Assembly: GCF_028609845.1 (NCBI RefSeq) | Contig: NZ_CP063191.1 | Span: 1,116,001 to 1,180,000 of the forward strand | Direction: 5' to 3' | Source: Corynebacterium heidelbergense | GTDB taxonomy: Bacteria > Actinomycetota > Actinomycetes > Mycobacteriales > Mycobacteriaceae | Length of the DNA: 64,000 nt | Shown here: positions 29,563 through 39,964 of the stretch, in pieces | Numbering within the stretch: the first letter of the stretch is position 1 | Layout of the letters: every line of letters starts with the position of its first letter | Position numbers and translations under genes: made by a program | Notes under the pieces: model-generated | Seen by the model: only the letters and a program-made list of their open reading frames with translations | What the model was told of the DNA's origin: nothing | Databases searched by the model: none

Positions 29563-30272
29563 GCGATATACACCACCGCGTCATTGCCGCCGCGGCACGT
29601 GACCCACTGGCCATTGTCCCGGCAGTCCATTGTGTAGTTCAGGTGGGTGACGGGGCTGTACGCGTTGATGACGGCGTTGTACTGCTTAGTTTGCAGGAAG
29701 TTGCGCGCGTAGGCCTCGCGGACGTTGTTCGCGAACTCCGCAGAAGTGGGCCCCGAGAGGTAGACGTTGTTGAAGTTACCCGCTGGCTGGCCGCTGATGG
29801 CCGCGTCGTTGACCGGTGAGGCTCCGGCCGGGAGGTTCGGCTGGGCGGGTCGGGCTGCCGGGGCGGAAGAAGGAGCGCTACTGGGGCTGCTGCTCGTGGT
29901 CGCCGGAGCGCTTGTGGTGGGCGGGGCCGCGATGTCCTGGGTGCCCTGGTCGTCCTTGTCGAATGCTCCGAAGGCCCAGGCGAGCAAAGCGATCGCACCG
30001 ATGACTGCCAGGGTGCCCACGACGCTGCCGATGACGAGCCCGGAGGAACCGCTGCGCCCTCCGGTGGGCTCCGGTGCCGGTGGCTGGGCGAAGGACCCGT
30101 ATTGCGGTTCGGGCTTGGGCGGCGGCGAGCTGACGTTATCGGTGCGCCAGGGATTGGCGGCCGGCCCCTCGGTCTGGGGGCGGATGATCTTCGTCTCGGG
30201 TCCCCACGAGTCTGGCCGTGGGGGCTTGGGACCGTTGGGGGAACCCCATCCGCCGTTACCTGGGTTACTCAT
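29559..30272 (-). CDS. Membrane-anchored protein with Pro-rich cytoplasmic tail
   Basis: A 237-residue protein of unknown function. Residues 1-75 are hydrophilic and rich in Pro, Gly and Asn; one hydrophobic segment follows (LVIGSVVGTLAVIGAIALLAW, residues about 79-99), then an Ala/Ser/Thr/Pro-rich linker and a C-terminal domain of ~90 residues outside the membrane with two cysteines in MDCRDNGQWVTCRGG that could form a disulfide. This is the layout of many actinobacterial secreted-domain membrane proteins. The ATG at 30272 has AAAGGAG ideally placed. Its stop overlaps the start of the serine-hydrolase lipoprotein gene, which suggests that the two act together at the cell surface. Confidence 0.78.
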   Translation of the reverse strand: MSNPGNGGWGSPNGPKPPRPDSWGPETKIIRPQTEGPAANPWRTDNVSSPPPKPEPQYGSFAQPPAPEPTGGRSGSSGLVIGSVVGTLAVIGAIALLAWAFGAFDKDDQGTQDIAAPPTTSAPATTSSSPSSAPSSAPAARPAQPNLPAGASPVNDAAISGQPAGNFNNVYLSGPTSAEFANNVREAYARNFLQTKQYNAVINAYSPVTHLNYTMDCRDNGQWVTCRGGNDAVVYIA

Positions 30273-30325
30273 GGTGCTCGGCTCCTTTAGCTCGGCGAGA
30301 GATCGCGGCGCCGCCGGTCGCCTCC

Positions 30326-30562
30326 TTAGAGATTGAAACGCAAAACGAGATTCAGGGCAATGAGAGCGACCAACCACAACACGGTTGTGATGATGGTGAG
30401 CCGGTCCAAGTTTTTCTCGGCCACGGTGGATCCGGAGAGATTGGATTGCATACCCCCGCCGAAGAGGCTGGAGAGGCCACCGCCCTTGCCCTTGTGCAGC
30501 AGCACGGAGAGGCCCATCAGCAGGCTCAGAACGACGATGGCGATCTGCAAAGCGAGGATCAC
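30326..30562 (-). CDS. secG: Protein translocase subunit SecG
   Basis: A 78-residue two-helix membrane protein, part of the SecYEG channel. The first helix (ALQIAIVVLSLLMGLSVLL) is followed by the typical loop GKGGGLSSLFGGG and then a second helix (IITTVLWLVALIALNLVL). A GTG start is used. It follows ppc after 83 bases, the conserved order gap-pgk-tpiA-ppc-secG in this group. Confidence 0.95.
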   Translation of the reverse strand: MILALQIAIVVLSLLMGLSVLLHKGKGGGLSSLFGGGMQSNLSGSTVAEKNLDRLTIITTVLWLVALIALNLVLRFNL

Positions 30563-30597
30563 AGGCGAGGAACTTTCTTATCGGATGGTGGACATGT

Positions 30598-30613
30598 GGG
30601 CACTGACGTGCCC
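30598..30613 (-). other. Small hairpin between ppc and secG
   Basis: A six-base-pair stem (GGGCAC with GTGCCC) and a four-base loop lie midway between the ppc stop and the secG start. There is no U-run after it on the minus strand, so it is not a convincing terminator; it may be an RNA-stability or partial attenuation element, or chance. Confidence 0.3.
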
Positions 30614-30645
30614 CGTTGACACGGTTTAAACTTACACGCTCGAAG

Positions 30646-33534
30646 CTAGCCAGAGTTGCGCAACCCCGTGGCGAGGCCATTCATCGTCAGCAGGATACCG
30701 CTGCGCACGGCCTCGGAGTCATCGCCAGCGCGGTAGCGGCGCAGCAGTTCCACCTGGAGGACGTTCAATGGCAGCAGGTAGGGGAAGCGGCTGCGCACGG
30801 AGACCGCCAGCTCGGGGTTATCGGACAGCAGCGAGCTGCGGTTAGTGACCTTGCGGAACATCTCCACCGTAAGGGCGTACTCGGAGCGGATCGCGCCGAG
30901 AATGCGCTGGGCCACCGCGGAATCCTCCACAAGCTGCGAATACATCTCCGTCACACCCATGTCCGCCTTGGCCATCACCTGGGCCATGTTGGACAGTACG
31001 GTGGCGAAGAAGGGCCACCGGCGGTGCAGCTCGCACAGGTAGGTGGTGCGCTGCTCGGGGGTCAGGTCGGCCGTCACGGGATCCTCCAGCACCTCGGACC
31101 CGCCGGTCTCGATCCACTGCTGCAGCGCGGTTCCCACGCCGAACCACCCAGGCACCATCGTCCGGGATTGGGACCAGGACAGCACCCAGGGGATGGCCCG
31201 GAGGTCCGCGATCTCCTTGGTCTGCTTGCGGGAGGAGGGACGCGATCCAATGTTCAAGCTCCCGATCTCCCCGAGCGGGGTGGAGCTGGTGAAGTATTCG
31301 ATGAAGCCATCGTCCTCGTGCATGAGCTTGGCGTAGGCGGTTCGGCTGAGCTGCGAGATCTCCCGCATGATCGCGTAGGCGCGCTCCGGGTCCTCGATGG
31401 AGCCCAGGGGCAACAGGCTCGCCTCGAGGGTTGCCGCGACCAGGGCCTCCAGGTTGCGCCGGGCGCTGTGGGCCTCCCCGTACTTGGCGGAGATGATCTC
31501 CCCCTGTTCGGTGATCCGCACCCGCCCCTGAACGGCACCATCGGGCTGCGCCAGGATCGCGTCATAGGAGGGGCCGCCACCGCGGCCGACCGTGCCACCT
31601 CGCCCGTGGAACAACCGCAGCCCCACGCCCGCGTCCCGGGCGGCGGCAACGAGCGCCAGCTCTGCATCGAAGAGGGCCCAGTTCGCCGCGAAGTACCCGC
31701 CGTCCTTATTGGAATCGGAGTACCCCAGCATGATTTCCTGCACGTTGTCCCGCTGGGCCAGGTAGTGCCGGTAGAAGGGCAGATCCCAGAGCTGCCGCAT
31801 GACGCGGGCTCCCCCAGCCAGGTCGTCGATCGTCTCGAACAGGGGGATAACGTCCACGCTGCCGTGGGGTTCCCCACCCTCGGCGGCGAAGAGGCCGACC
31901 TCCTTGAGCAGGATCATCGGCTCCAGCACGTCCGAGACGCTGGTGGCCATGGAAATGATGCAGTGCGGAATCACGTCCGGGCCGAACTTCTCCACCGCGT
32001 CCGCTGCCGCCCGGTAGATGCCGAGTTCCCGCTCGGTCACCTCGGACCAGGTGGCGCGGGGATCGACGAGGGGGCGGGGGGAGGACAACTCCTCGCGCAG
32101 CAGTTCCACGCGCTCCTCCTCCCCCAGCTCCGCGTAGTTGGGGTGTACGCCCGCGCGGCGGAAGACCTCGGTAAGGATCTCCTCGTGGCTCTCGGAGTTC
32201 TGCCGCAGGTCCAGGCTGGAAAGGTGGAAGCCGAACGTGGCCACGGCGGTGATGAGGTCAGCCAGTTTGTGGTCTGCGACGAGCTCCCCGAGGGTTTCCC
32301 GCAAAGCGCGGTCCACGATGCGCAGATCGTCCAGGAGCTCCCCCGGCCCGCCGTAGGGCTCGTGGTCGTCCTCGATAGCGCCCGTGGCGATGAACCTGGC
32401 GACAACGTCCCGGCCCAGGGTGGCACTGGCGGTGGCGGTGGTTCGCCCTCGGATGCCGTGGAGGGCGCGGCGGAAGGGTTCGTCGGCGCGGGAGGGGACA
32501 TCGTTGTGACCGCGGGCGGCCAGCGTCTCCAGCTCCTCGGTCACGGCGGTGAGCCGGGAGGACAGCGACAGCTCGTGCTCCAGCTCAGCGAGCATACAGA
32601 TGTAGTGCGCGAAGATGGTTTGGGCGGCCCGCTCGGTGGCAAAGGTGACGGTTTGGGCGGTGACGAAGGGGTTACCGTCGTGATCGCCGCCGATCCAGGT
32701 GCCGGGGCGGACGATGGGGGTCCGCGGGATGTCCTGCCCGTAACGCTGGGTGAGCTCGTCGGCGACGCGCCGGTTGATCGCGGGGATTTCCCCCAGCAGG
32801 CTGATGCCGTAGTAGCGCATGCCCACGTTCACCTCGTCTTGGATGCGAGGTCTCGCGGAGCGGATGAGGGCCGTTTGCCACAACAGGGTGATGCGGCGGC
32901 GCACGGCCAGTTCGATGTCGGCGAGCTGGCTGTCGGTGCGGGCGGTCCGGGGCGCCCGGAGGATCGCGCCGCGTTCGCGCATGAGGGCGGTGATGTCCGC
33001 CTGCACGTCGAAGACGGTGCGGCGGCGGGTCTCGGTGGGGTGGGCGGTGAGAACGGGGGCGACCAGGGCCCCGGCGAGCGTCTCGATGATTTGTTCTTTG
33101 GGGACGCCCTCAGCCTCGAGCGCCTCCCACGTGTAATCCAGGGAGGAGGGCTTCGCGGCCTCCCCTGCATCGGCAGCTTTATCCCGCTTGCGCTCCTCGT
33201 GGAGGTCCTCGGCCAGGTTGGCGAGGAGGGCGAAGTAGGTGAAGGCGCGGATGACGGGCACCGCGGTCTCGGAGGGCAGCTCGTGGTAGCGGCGGGCCAG
33301 GTCCTGCAGGCCGGATTCACCGTGGCGGATGTCGAAGGCGTGCTTGCGGGACTTCTCCACGAGGTCGAAGACCTCGTCGCCCTCCTGCTCGCGCACGACG
33401 GCGCCGAGGACGTGGCCAAGGAAGCGCACGTCGTCTCGCACGGTGGGAGTGATGCCGTCATTGTCCAGATCCGGGGGGACGATCGGAATCTCGGTACCCG
33501 GGATGGTGCGCTGGTTTGCGTCGGGGGTAGTCAT
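30646..33534 (-). CDS. ppc: Phosphoenolpyruvate carboxylase
   Basis: A 962-residue anaplerotic enzyme that carboxylates PEP to oxaloacetate. Active-site motifs: VLTAHPTETRRRTVF (catalytic His), GTWIGGDHDGNPFV, GYSDSNKDGGYFAANW, LFHGRGGTVGRGGGP, and the invariant C-terminal RNSG. Length is normal (about 900-970). It is separated from tpiA by 100 bases containing a strong hairpin. In Corynebacterium this carboxylase supplies oxaloacetate for the TCA cycle and amino acid synthesis. Confidence 0.98.
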   Translation of the reverse strand: MTTPDANQRTIPGTEIPIVPPDLDNDGITPTVRDDVRFLGHVLGAVVREQEGDEVFDLVEKSRKHAFDIRHGESGLQDLARRYHELPSETAVPVIRAFTYFALLANLAEDLHEERKRDKAADAGEAAKPSSLDYTWEALEAEGVPKEQIIETLAGALVAPVLTAHPTETRRRTVFDVQADITALMRERGAILRAPRTARTDSQLADIELAVRRRITLLWQTALIRSARPRIQDEVNVGMRYYGISLLGEIPAINRRVADELTQRYGQDIPRTPIVRPGTWIGGDHDGNPFVTAQTVTFATERAAQTIFAHYICMLAELEHELSLSSRLTAVTEELETLAARGHNDVPSRADEPFRRALHGIRGRTTATASATLGRDVVARFIATGAIEDDHEPYGGPGELLDDLRIVDRALRETLGELVADHKLADLITAVATFGFHLSSLDLRQNSESHEEILTEVFRRAGVHPNYAELGEEERVELLREELSSPRPLVDPRATWSEVTERELGIYRAAADAVEKFGPDVIPHCIISMATSVSDVLEPMILLKEVGLFAAEGGEPHGSVDVIPLFETIDDLAGGARVMRQLWDLPFYRHYLAQRDNVQEIMLGYSDSNKDGGYFAANWALFDAELALVAAARDAGVGLRLFHGRGGTVGRGGGPSYDAILAQPDGAVQGRVRITEQGEIISAKYGEAHSARRNLEALVAATLEASLLPLGSIEDPERAYAIMREISQLSRTAYAKLMHEDDGFIEYFTSSTPLGEIGSLNIGSRPSSRKQTKEIADLRAIPWVLSWSQSRTMVPGWFGVGTALQQWIETGGSEVLEDPVTADLTPEQRTTYLCELHRRWPFFATVLSNMAQVMAKADMGVTEMYSQLVEDSAVAQRILGAIRSEYALTVEMFRKVTNRSSLLSDNPELAVSVRSRFPYLLPLNVLQVELLRRYRAGDDSEAVRSGILLTMNGLATGLRNSG

Positions 33535-33571
33535 GGCGGGTGATCACTTCCAATGCTCGGGGAAAAGAGGC

Positions 33572-33614
33572 CGCCGTTGCGGGGGCTCTCCAAAAGAGAG
33601 GCCGGGCAACGGCG
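33572..33614 (-). terminator. Hairpin between tpiA and ppc (terminator or attenuator)
   Basis: Nine perfect base pairs, CGCCGTTGC with GCAACGGCG, enclose a second short stem (CTCTC/GAGAG), so a long composite hairpin can form just after the tpiA stop. On the minus strand it is followed by CTCTTTTCC, only a modest U-run. It could partly terminate transcription of the gap-pgk-tpiA unit or stabilise its 3' end, letting ppc be expressed at a lower or separately controlled level. Confidence 0.6.
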
Positions 33615-33634
33615 AGTGGCTGGGGTGTTCGAGA

Positions 33635-34420
33635 CTAGCTGGTGTGGGCCTGGGCTGCAGCGGCGACGAGGCGGGCGAAGTCCTCCCCGTCGAGGCTGGC
33701 ACCGCCCACGAGGCCGCCATCGACGTCGGGCTGGGCGATGAGTTCACCGATGGAGTCCGTCTTCACGGAGCCGCCGTAGAGGATGCGTGCGCCCTCGGCG
33801 ACCTCCGGGCTGGCGATGGAACGCAGGAGCTCGCGGATGGCCGCGCACACTTCCTGGGCGTCCCCGGCCCCGGCGACCTTGCCCGTTCCTATGGCCCACA
33901 CGGGCTCGTAGGCGATCACGGTGCGGGCGAGCTGTTCATCGGTCAGGCCTTCCAGGGACTGGCGGGTCTGCTCGGTGACGTAATCCACGTGCTTGCCCTC
34001 CTCGCGGACCTCCAGGGGCTCCCCCACACATACGATGGGGGACATCCCGGCACCGAGGGCGGCCGCGGCCTTCGCGGCGACGAGTTCGTTGGATTCCTCG
34101 TGGTACTGGCGACGCTCGGAGTGTCCGACGACAACCCAGGAGCAGCCCAGCTTGGCGAGCATGGCGGCGGAGATCTCGCCGGTGTAGGCGCCGGATTCAT
34201 GCGTGGAGACATCCTGGGCACCGTAGGACACCTGCAGCTTGTCCCCGTCGACCAGGGTCTGGATGGAGCGGATATCGGTGAACGGGGGGATGAACGCCAC
34301 ATCCACGGTGTCGTACATGTCCTTGGGCAGGGCGAAGCTGAACTTCTGCACGACCTGGATGGCCTCCAGGTGGTTGAGGTTCATCTTCCAGTTGCCTGCG
34401 ATCAACGGTGTGCGGGCCAT
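33635..34420 (-). CDS. tpiA: Triose-phosphate isomerase
   Basis: A 261-residue TIM-barrel enzyme interconverting dihydroxyacetone phosphate and glyceraldehyde 3-phosphate. All catalytic residues are visible: Asn and Lys in IAGNWKMN, His in VGHSERR, Glu in [12 protein letters not shown], and the phosphate-binding GGASLDG near the C-terminus. Lies 48 bases after pgk with AAAGAGG before its ATG. Confidence 0.98.
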   Translation of the reverse strand: MARTPLIAGNWKMNLNHLEAIQVVQKFSFALPKDMYDTVDVAFIPPFTDIRSIQTLVDGDKLQVSYGAQDVSTHESGAYTGEISAAMLAKLGCSWVVVGHSERRQYHEESNELVAAKAAAALGAGMSPIVCVGEPLEVREEGKHVDYVTEQTRQSLEGLTDEQLARTVIAYEPVWAIGTGKVAGAGDAQEVCAAIRELLRSIASPEVAEGARILYGGSVKTDSIGELIAQPDVDGGLVGGASLDGEDFARLVAAAAQAHTS

Positions 34421-34468
34421 AATTGCCTCTTTCTGGCTAACAGAGCTGTGCGGATAGGTGTGCGGGGG

Positions 34469-35680
34469 CTAGCTTTCGAGGACGGCGACCCCGGGCAGCG
34501 ACTTGCCCTCGAGGAACTCCAGGGAGGCCCCGCCGCCGGTGGAGATGTGGCTGAAGCCATCTTCTTCCAGTCCGAGGGTGCGGACGGCGGCGGCGGAGTC
34601 CCCGCCACCCACCACGCTGAAGGCACCAGCGGAGGTGGCGTCGATAATGGCCTGCGCGACCCCGCGGGTCCCGTGGGAGAAAGCTTCGAACTCAAACACG
34701 CCCATTGGGCCGTTCCAGAAGATCGTCTTCGCGCGGCCGAGGATCTCGCTGAACTTCTCCACGGACTTCGGGCCGATGTCCAGGCCCATCCAGCCGGCCG
34801 GGATGGAGTCCAGGTTGACCGTGCGGTGGTCGGTGTTCTTGTCGAAGCCCTCCCCCACCTCCACGTCCACGGGGAGGACGATGGCGTCCCCGTACTTCTC
34901 CATCAACTGCTTGCAGTTGTCTACCTGGTCCTCCTGCAGCAGGGAGCCGCCGACCTCGTAGCCCTGGGCCGCGAGGAAGGTGAAGCACATGCCACCGCCG
35001 ATGATGAGCTGGTCCACCTTGGGGGCCAGCGCCTCGATCACGCCCAACTTATCGGAGACCTTGGAGCCGCCGAGCACCACAACGTAGGGCTGCTCCGGCG
35101 AGCCGGAGACCTTTTCCAGGACCTCTAGCTCCGTCTCCACCAGGCCGCCGGCGTAGTGGGGAAGCTTCTGGGCGACGTCGTAGACGGAGGCCTGCTTGCG
35201 GTGGACGACGCCGAAGCCGTCGGAGACGAAGGCGCCGTTATCACCGGTGAGGTCGGCCAGTTCTGCGGCGAAGGCCTCCCGCTCGGCGGCGTCCTTGGAC
35301 GTTTCCCGCGCATCGAAGCGGACGTTTTCCAACAGGAGGATATCCCCGTCGTTGAGCCCATTGGCTCGCTCGTGGGCATCCTCGCCGGTAACGTCCCCGG
35401 CCAGCGGGACGAATTGGTCGAGCCGCTCCGACAGGGCCTCGGCCACAGGGGCCAGGGAGAACTCCGGCTTCACTTCGCCCTTGGGGCGACCCAGGTGGGC
35501 GGACACGATCACGCGGGCCCCGGCCTCCAGCAGTGCGCGGAGGGTGGGCAGGGAGGCGTCGATGCGCCCGGGGTCGGTGATCTGCCCGTCGGACAGCGGG
35601 ACGTTGAGGTCGGAGCGAACGAGGACGTGGCGGCCCTCTACCCCCTCAGCGATGAGATCTTGAACGGTTTTGACGGCCAT
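34469..35680 (-). CDS. pgk: Phosphoglycerate kinase
   Basis: A 403-residue monomeric kinase making ATP from 1,3-bisphosphoglycerate. The N-terminal hallmark is [15 protein letters not shown] (read here as [12 protein letters not shown]), with the substrate region [10 protein letters not shown] and LLLENVRF. The nucleotide domain has [25 protein letters not shown] and GGGDSAAAV. Second gene of the gap operon, 133 bases after gap. Confidence 0.98.
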   Translation of the reverse strand: MAVKTVQDLIAEGVEGRHVLVRSDLNVPLSDGQITDPGRIDASLPTLRALLEAGARVIVSAHLGRPKGEVKPEFSLAPVAEALSERLDQFVPLAGDVTGEDAHERANGLNDGDILLLENVRFDARETSKDAAEREAFAAELADLTGDNGAFVSDGFGVVHRKQASVYDVAQKLPHYAGGLVETELEVLEKVSGSPEQPYVVVLGGSKVSDKLGVIEALAPKVDQLIIGGGMCFTFLAAQGYEVGGSLLQEDQVDNCKQLMEKYGDAIVLPVDVEVGEGFDKNTDHRTVNLDSIPAGWMGLDIGPKSVEKFSEILGRAKTIFWNGPMGVFEFEAFSHGTRGVAQAIIDATSAGAFSVVGGGDSAAAVRTLGLEEDGFSHISTGGGASLEFLEGKSLPGVAVLES

Positions 35681-35761
35681 GGTGAACCTACTTTCCGGCG
35701 CGAGCGCCCGGGAGTGAGAGTGTGGAAGGTGGGAAGGGTGTGAGCTGCCCGAAACGACAGA

Positions 35762-35793
35762 ACAGCGGCCGGGGTATACGGACCGACCGCTGT
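35762..35793 (-). terminator. Hairpin between gap and pgk
   Basis: A seven-base-pair stem (ACAGCGG with CCGCTGT) that can be extended by GG/CC pairs inward lies about 20 bases after the gap stop. On the minus strand it is followed by TCTGTCGTTTC, so there is no clean U-run. It may reduce read-through from gap into pgk or protect the 3' end of a gap-only transcript; gap is usually expressed more strongly than the rest of the operon. Confidence 0.45.
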
Positions 35794-35813
35794 GTGCTCA
35801 TTTCCGGCGTGGC

Positions 35814-37941
<2,128 letters not shown>

Positions 37942-38022
37942 GTCGCTTTTCTACCGTCCTCTCGAAGGCTGTTGGCACACACACAATACCCCCCGGCACC
38001 GCTTCGGGGCGCGGCTGAGCGA

Positions 38023-39021
38023 TCAGTACTCCGGCGGGATGTTCTGCAACTCCGCCACGTCCGCGTGGGGGCAGGCAGCGATCTCCGAGAGGACCGCGGC
38101 CAACTTGTCCGGCATGTGTCGGTCTGTCCAGCGGCCGCGATTGTCGTCCTCCCGCACATCCCGGTAGATCACGCGGGCCCCCAACGTGGCGGCAGCCCGT
38201 TCCACGTGGCGGCGCACGGCGGCCCCAGGCATCGTGGACAGGTCCACAACGATGACGTCGATAGTCAGGCTGGGGCAGTGCTGCCGGATCATGTGGATGT
38301 GGTGCTCCATGGACATGTGACTGGTCTCCCCCGGCTCGGAGACGAGGTTCATGATCATGACCTTGGTCGCCGCGGTCGTGTTAAGGGCGTCCACAATTCC
38401 GGGGACCAGAACATGGGGAATGACGGAAGAAAACCAGGAACCGGGACCCAAGGTCACCACATCCGCGCGGTGGATAGCCTCCACCGCCGGATCCGCCGCC
38501 GGGGGGTCCGTGGGGATGAGCCGCACGCGCCGGACCTCTCCCAGCGTGGAGGCCACCGCCACCTGGCCGCGCACGGCGATGACTTCCCGGGGGTCCTCCT
38601 CCAAACCGAGCACCTCCGCCTCTAAATCCAGCGGCTCCGGGCTCATGGGGACTACCCGGCCCTTGATGCCCAGGAGGCGCCCGATCTCGTCCAGAGCGGC
38701 GATATCGTCACCCATCACCTGGGACAGCCCCGTGATGAGGAAGTTGCCCACGGCATGCCCTTTGAGCGCACCATTGCCCCCAAATCGGTGCTGCAGCAAC
38801 TCCTCCCACAACCGGCCGCGCTCGGAATCCTTCGTCAGCGCCGCCAGGGCCATCCGCAAGTCTCCCGGCGGCAGAGAGCCAAACTCCCGGCGCATTCGCC
38901 CGGAAGAACCGCCGTCGTCCGCGACCGTGACAATGGCCGTGACGTGGTCCGCGACCTGCCTGCTCGCGCGCAAAGTGGAGAACAGTCCATGACCGCCCCC
39001 CAAACACGCAATCCGCTCCAT
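38023..39021 (-). CDS. yvcK: Gluconeogenesis factor YvcK/CuvA family
   Basis: About 332 residues, CofD/UPF0052 family. Seen are the glycine-rich start IACLGGGHGLFSTLRA, VTVADDGGSSGRMRREFG with PPGDLRMALAAL, and TLGPGSWFSSVIPHVLV. The family binds UDP-sugars and affects cell-wall metabolism and growth on gluconeogenic carbon. I choose the ATG at 39021 because GAGAGG lies nine bases before it; ATG codons at 39030 and 39042 are alternatives, the latter only eight bases after the rapZ stop. Confidence 0.9.
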   Translation of the reverse strand: MERIACLGGGHGLFSTLRASRQVADHVTAIVTVADDGGSSGRMRREFGSLPPGDLRMALAALTKDSERGRLWEELLQHRFGGNGALKGHAVGNFLITGLSQVMGDDIAALDEIGRLLGIKGRVVPMSPEPLDLEAEVLGLEEDPREVIAVRGQVAVASTLGEVRRVRLIPTDPPAADPAVEAIHRADVVTLGPGSWFSSVIPHVLVPGIVDALNTTAATKVMIMNLVSEPGETSHMSMEHHIHMIRQHCPSLTIDVIVVDLSTMPGAAVRRHVERAAATLGARVIYRDVREDDNRGRWTDRHMPDKLAAVLSEIAACPHADVAELQNIPPEY

Positions 39022-39050
39022 CTGCCGCATCCTCTCGACCATGAACTGGC

Positions 39051-39959
39051 CTAACTCTTCCGGTCGTTGTTGAGATCCCGGTGCACCACGCGCACCGGTG
39101 CCCCCTCCGCCATGAGTCGGCGGGCCAGCTCCTCCACTACCGCGACACTGCGGTGATGGCCGCCCGTGCAGCCCACGGCGACGGACACGAAGTTCTTCCC
39201 CTCCCGGTGATAACCCGGCAGCATCGCCAATAGCAGGTGCAGGGCCGAATCCACGAACTCCTGGGAACCCGCTTGGCCCAGCACGTAATCCGCGACTGGC
39301 TTATCCACCCCGCGGAAATTCCGCAGCTCCGACACCCAATACGGATTGGGCAGAAACCGTGCGTCCAGCAGCACATCCACGTCCTTTGGCGCCCCGTGCT
39401 TGAAGCCGAAGGACTGCAGGTTGATGCGCACCCCGGAACCGTGCAATTCGCTGAACTCCGTCTCCAGGGTGCGCCGCAGATCATGCACGCTGGAATTGGT
39501 CGTGTCCACGATGATGTCCGCCCGCGCCCGGATATCCGCGAGCATCTCGCGTTCCCGGTCAATGCCCTCCTGCAGGGTCCCCTCCCCCTGCAGCGGGTGG
39601 GAACGTCGCACCGTGTCGTAGCGGGTGATCAGCTCGCGGTCATCGGCGTCCAAAAAGAGCATCACCGGGCGCCTGCCGGAGCTGGTCAACGAATCCAGAA
39701 CACCGGTCAGGTTGCCCGCAAAGGCCCGGGAGCGTACATCCGTGACAATCGCCAACCGCTCCACCGGGGAATCGTCGGCGAAGGTGAGCTCTACCATCCG
39801 CATGATCAACTCCGGGGGCAGGTTATCCGCCACATACCAGCCCATCTCCTCCAGGGCGGCAGCCGTGGTCCGCCGACCCGCGCCGGACATGCCCGTGATG
39901 AGGACGAGGGAGGGGGCCTTGTGGTCCATCTGTTCGCCAGGGGAGTCCAACCTGCTCAT
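39051..39959 (-). CDS. rapZ: RapZ-family nucleotide-binding protein
   Basis: A 302-residue RapZ (YvcJ/UPF0042) protein. In E. coli RapZ steers RNase E to a small RNA controlling amino-sugar synthesis; in Gram-positives it binds nucleotides but its role is less clear. The P-loop position reads GMSGAGRRTT: the usual Lys-Ser after GxG is Arg-Arg here, and actinobacterial homologues commonly have Arg. The C-terminal domain has the RapZ block VSVAVGCTGGHHRSV. It follows uvrC after five bases. Confidence 0.92.
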   Translation of the reverse strand: MSRLDSPGEQMDHKAPSLVLITGMSGAGRRTTAAALEEMGWYVADNLPPELIMRMVELTFADDSPVERLAIVTDVRSRAFAGNLTGVLDSLTSSGRRPVMLFLDADDRELITRYDTVRRSHPLQGEGTLQEGIDREREMLADIRARADIIVDTTNSSVHDLRRTLETEFSELHGSGVRINLQSFGFKHGAPKDVDVLLDARFLPNPYWVSELRNFRGVDKPVADYVLGQAGSQEFVDSALHLLLAMLPGYHREGKNFVSVAVGCTGGHHRSVAVVEELARRLMAEGAPVRVVHRDLNNDRKS

Positions 39960-39964
39960 GCCCG

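Noticed and set aside
30616..33543. A 975-codon open frame on the plus strand opposite ppc
   Set aside because: It is the antisense shadow of a real high-GC gene: the sequence is Gly/Val/His-rich without family features, while ppc on the other strand has every catalytic motif. Similar long plus-strand shadows opposite the ABC-F gene, pgk, ribBA, uvrC and carB were rejected for the same reason.
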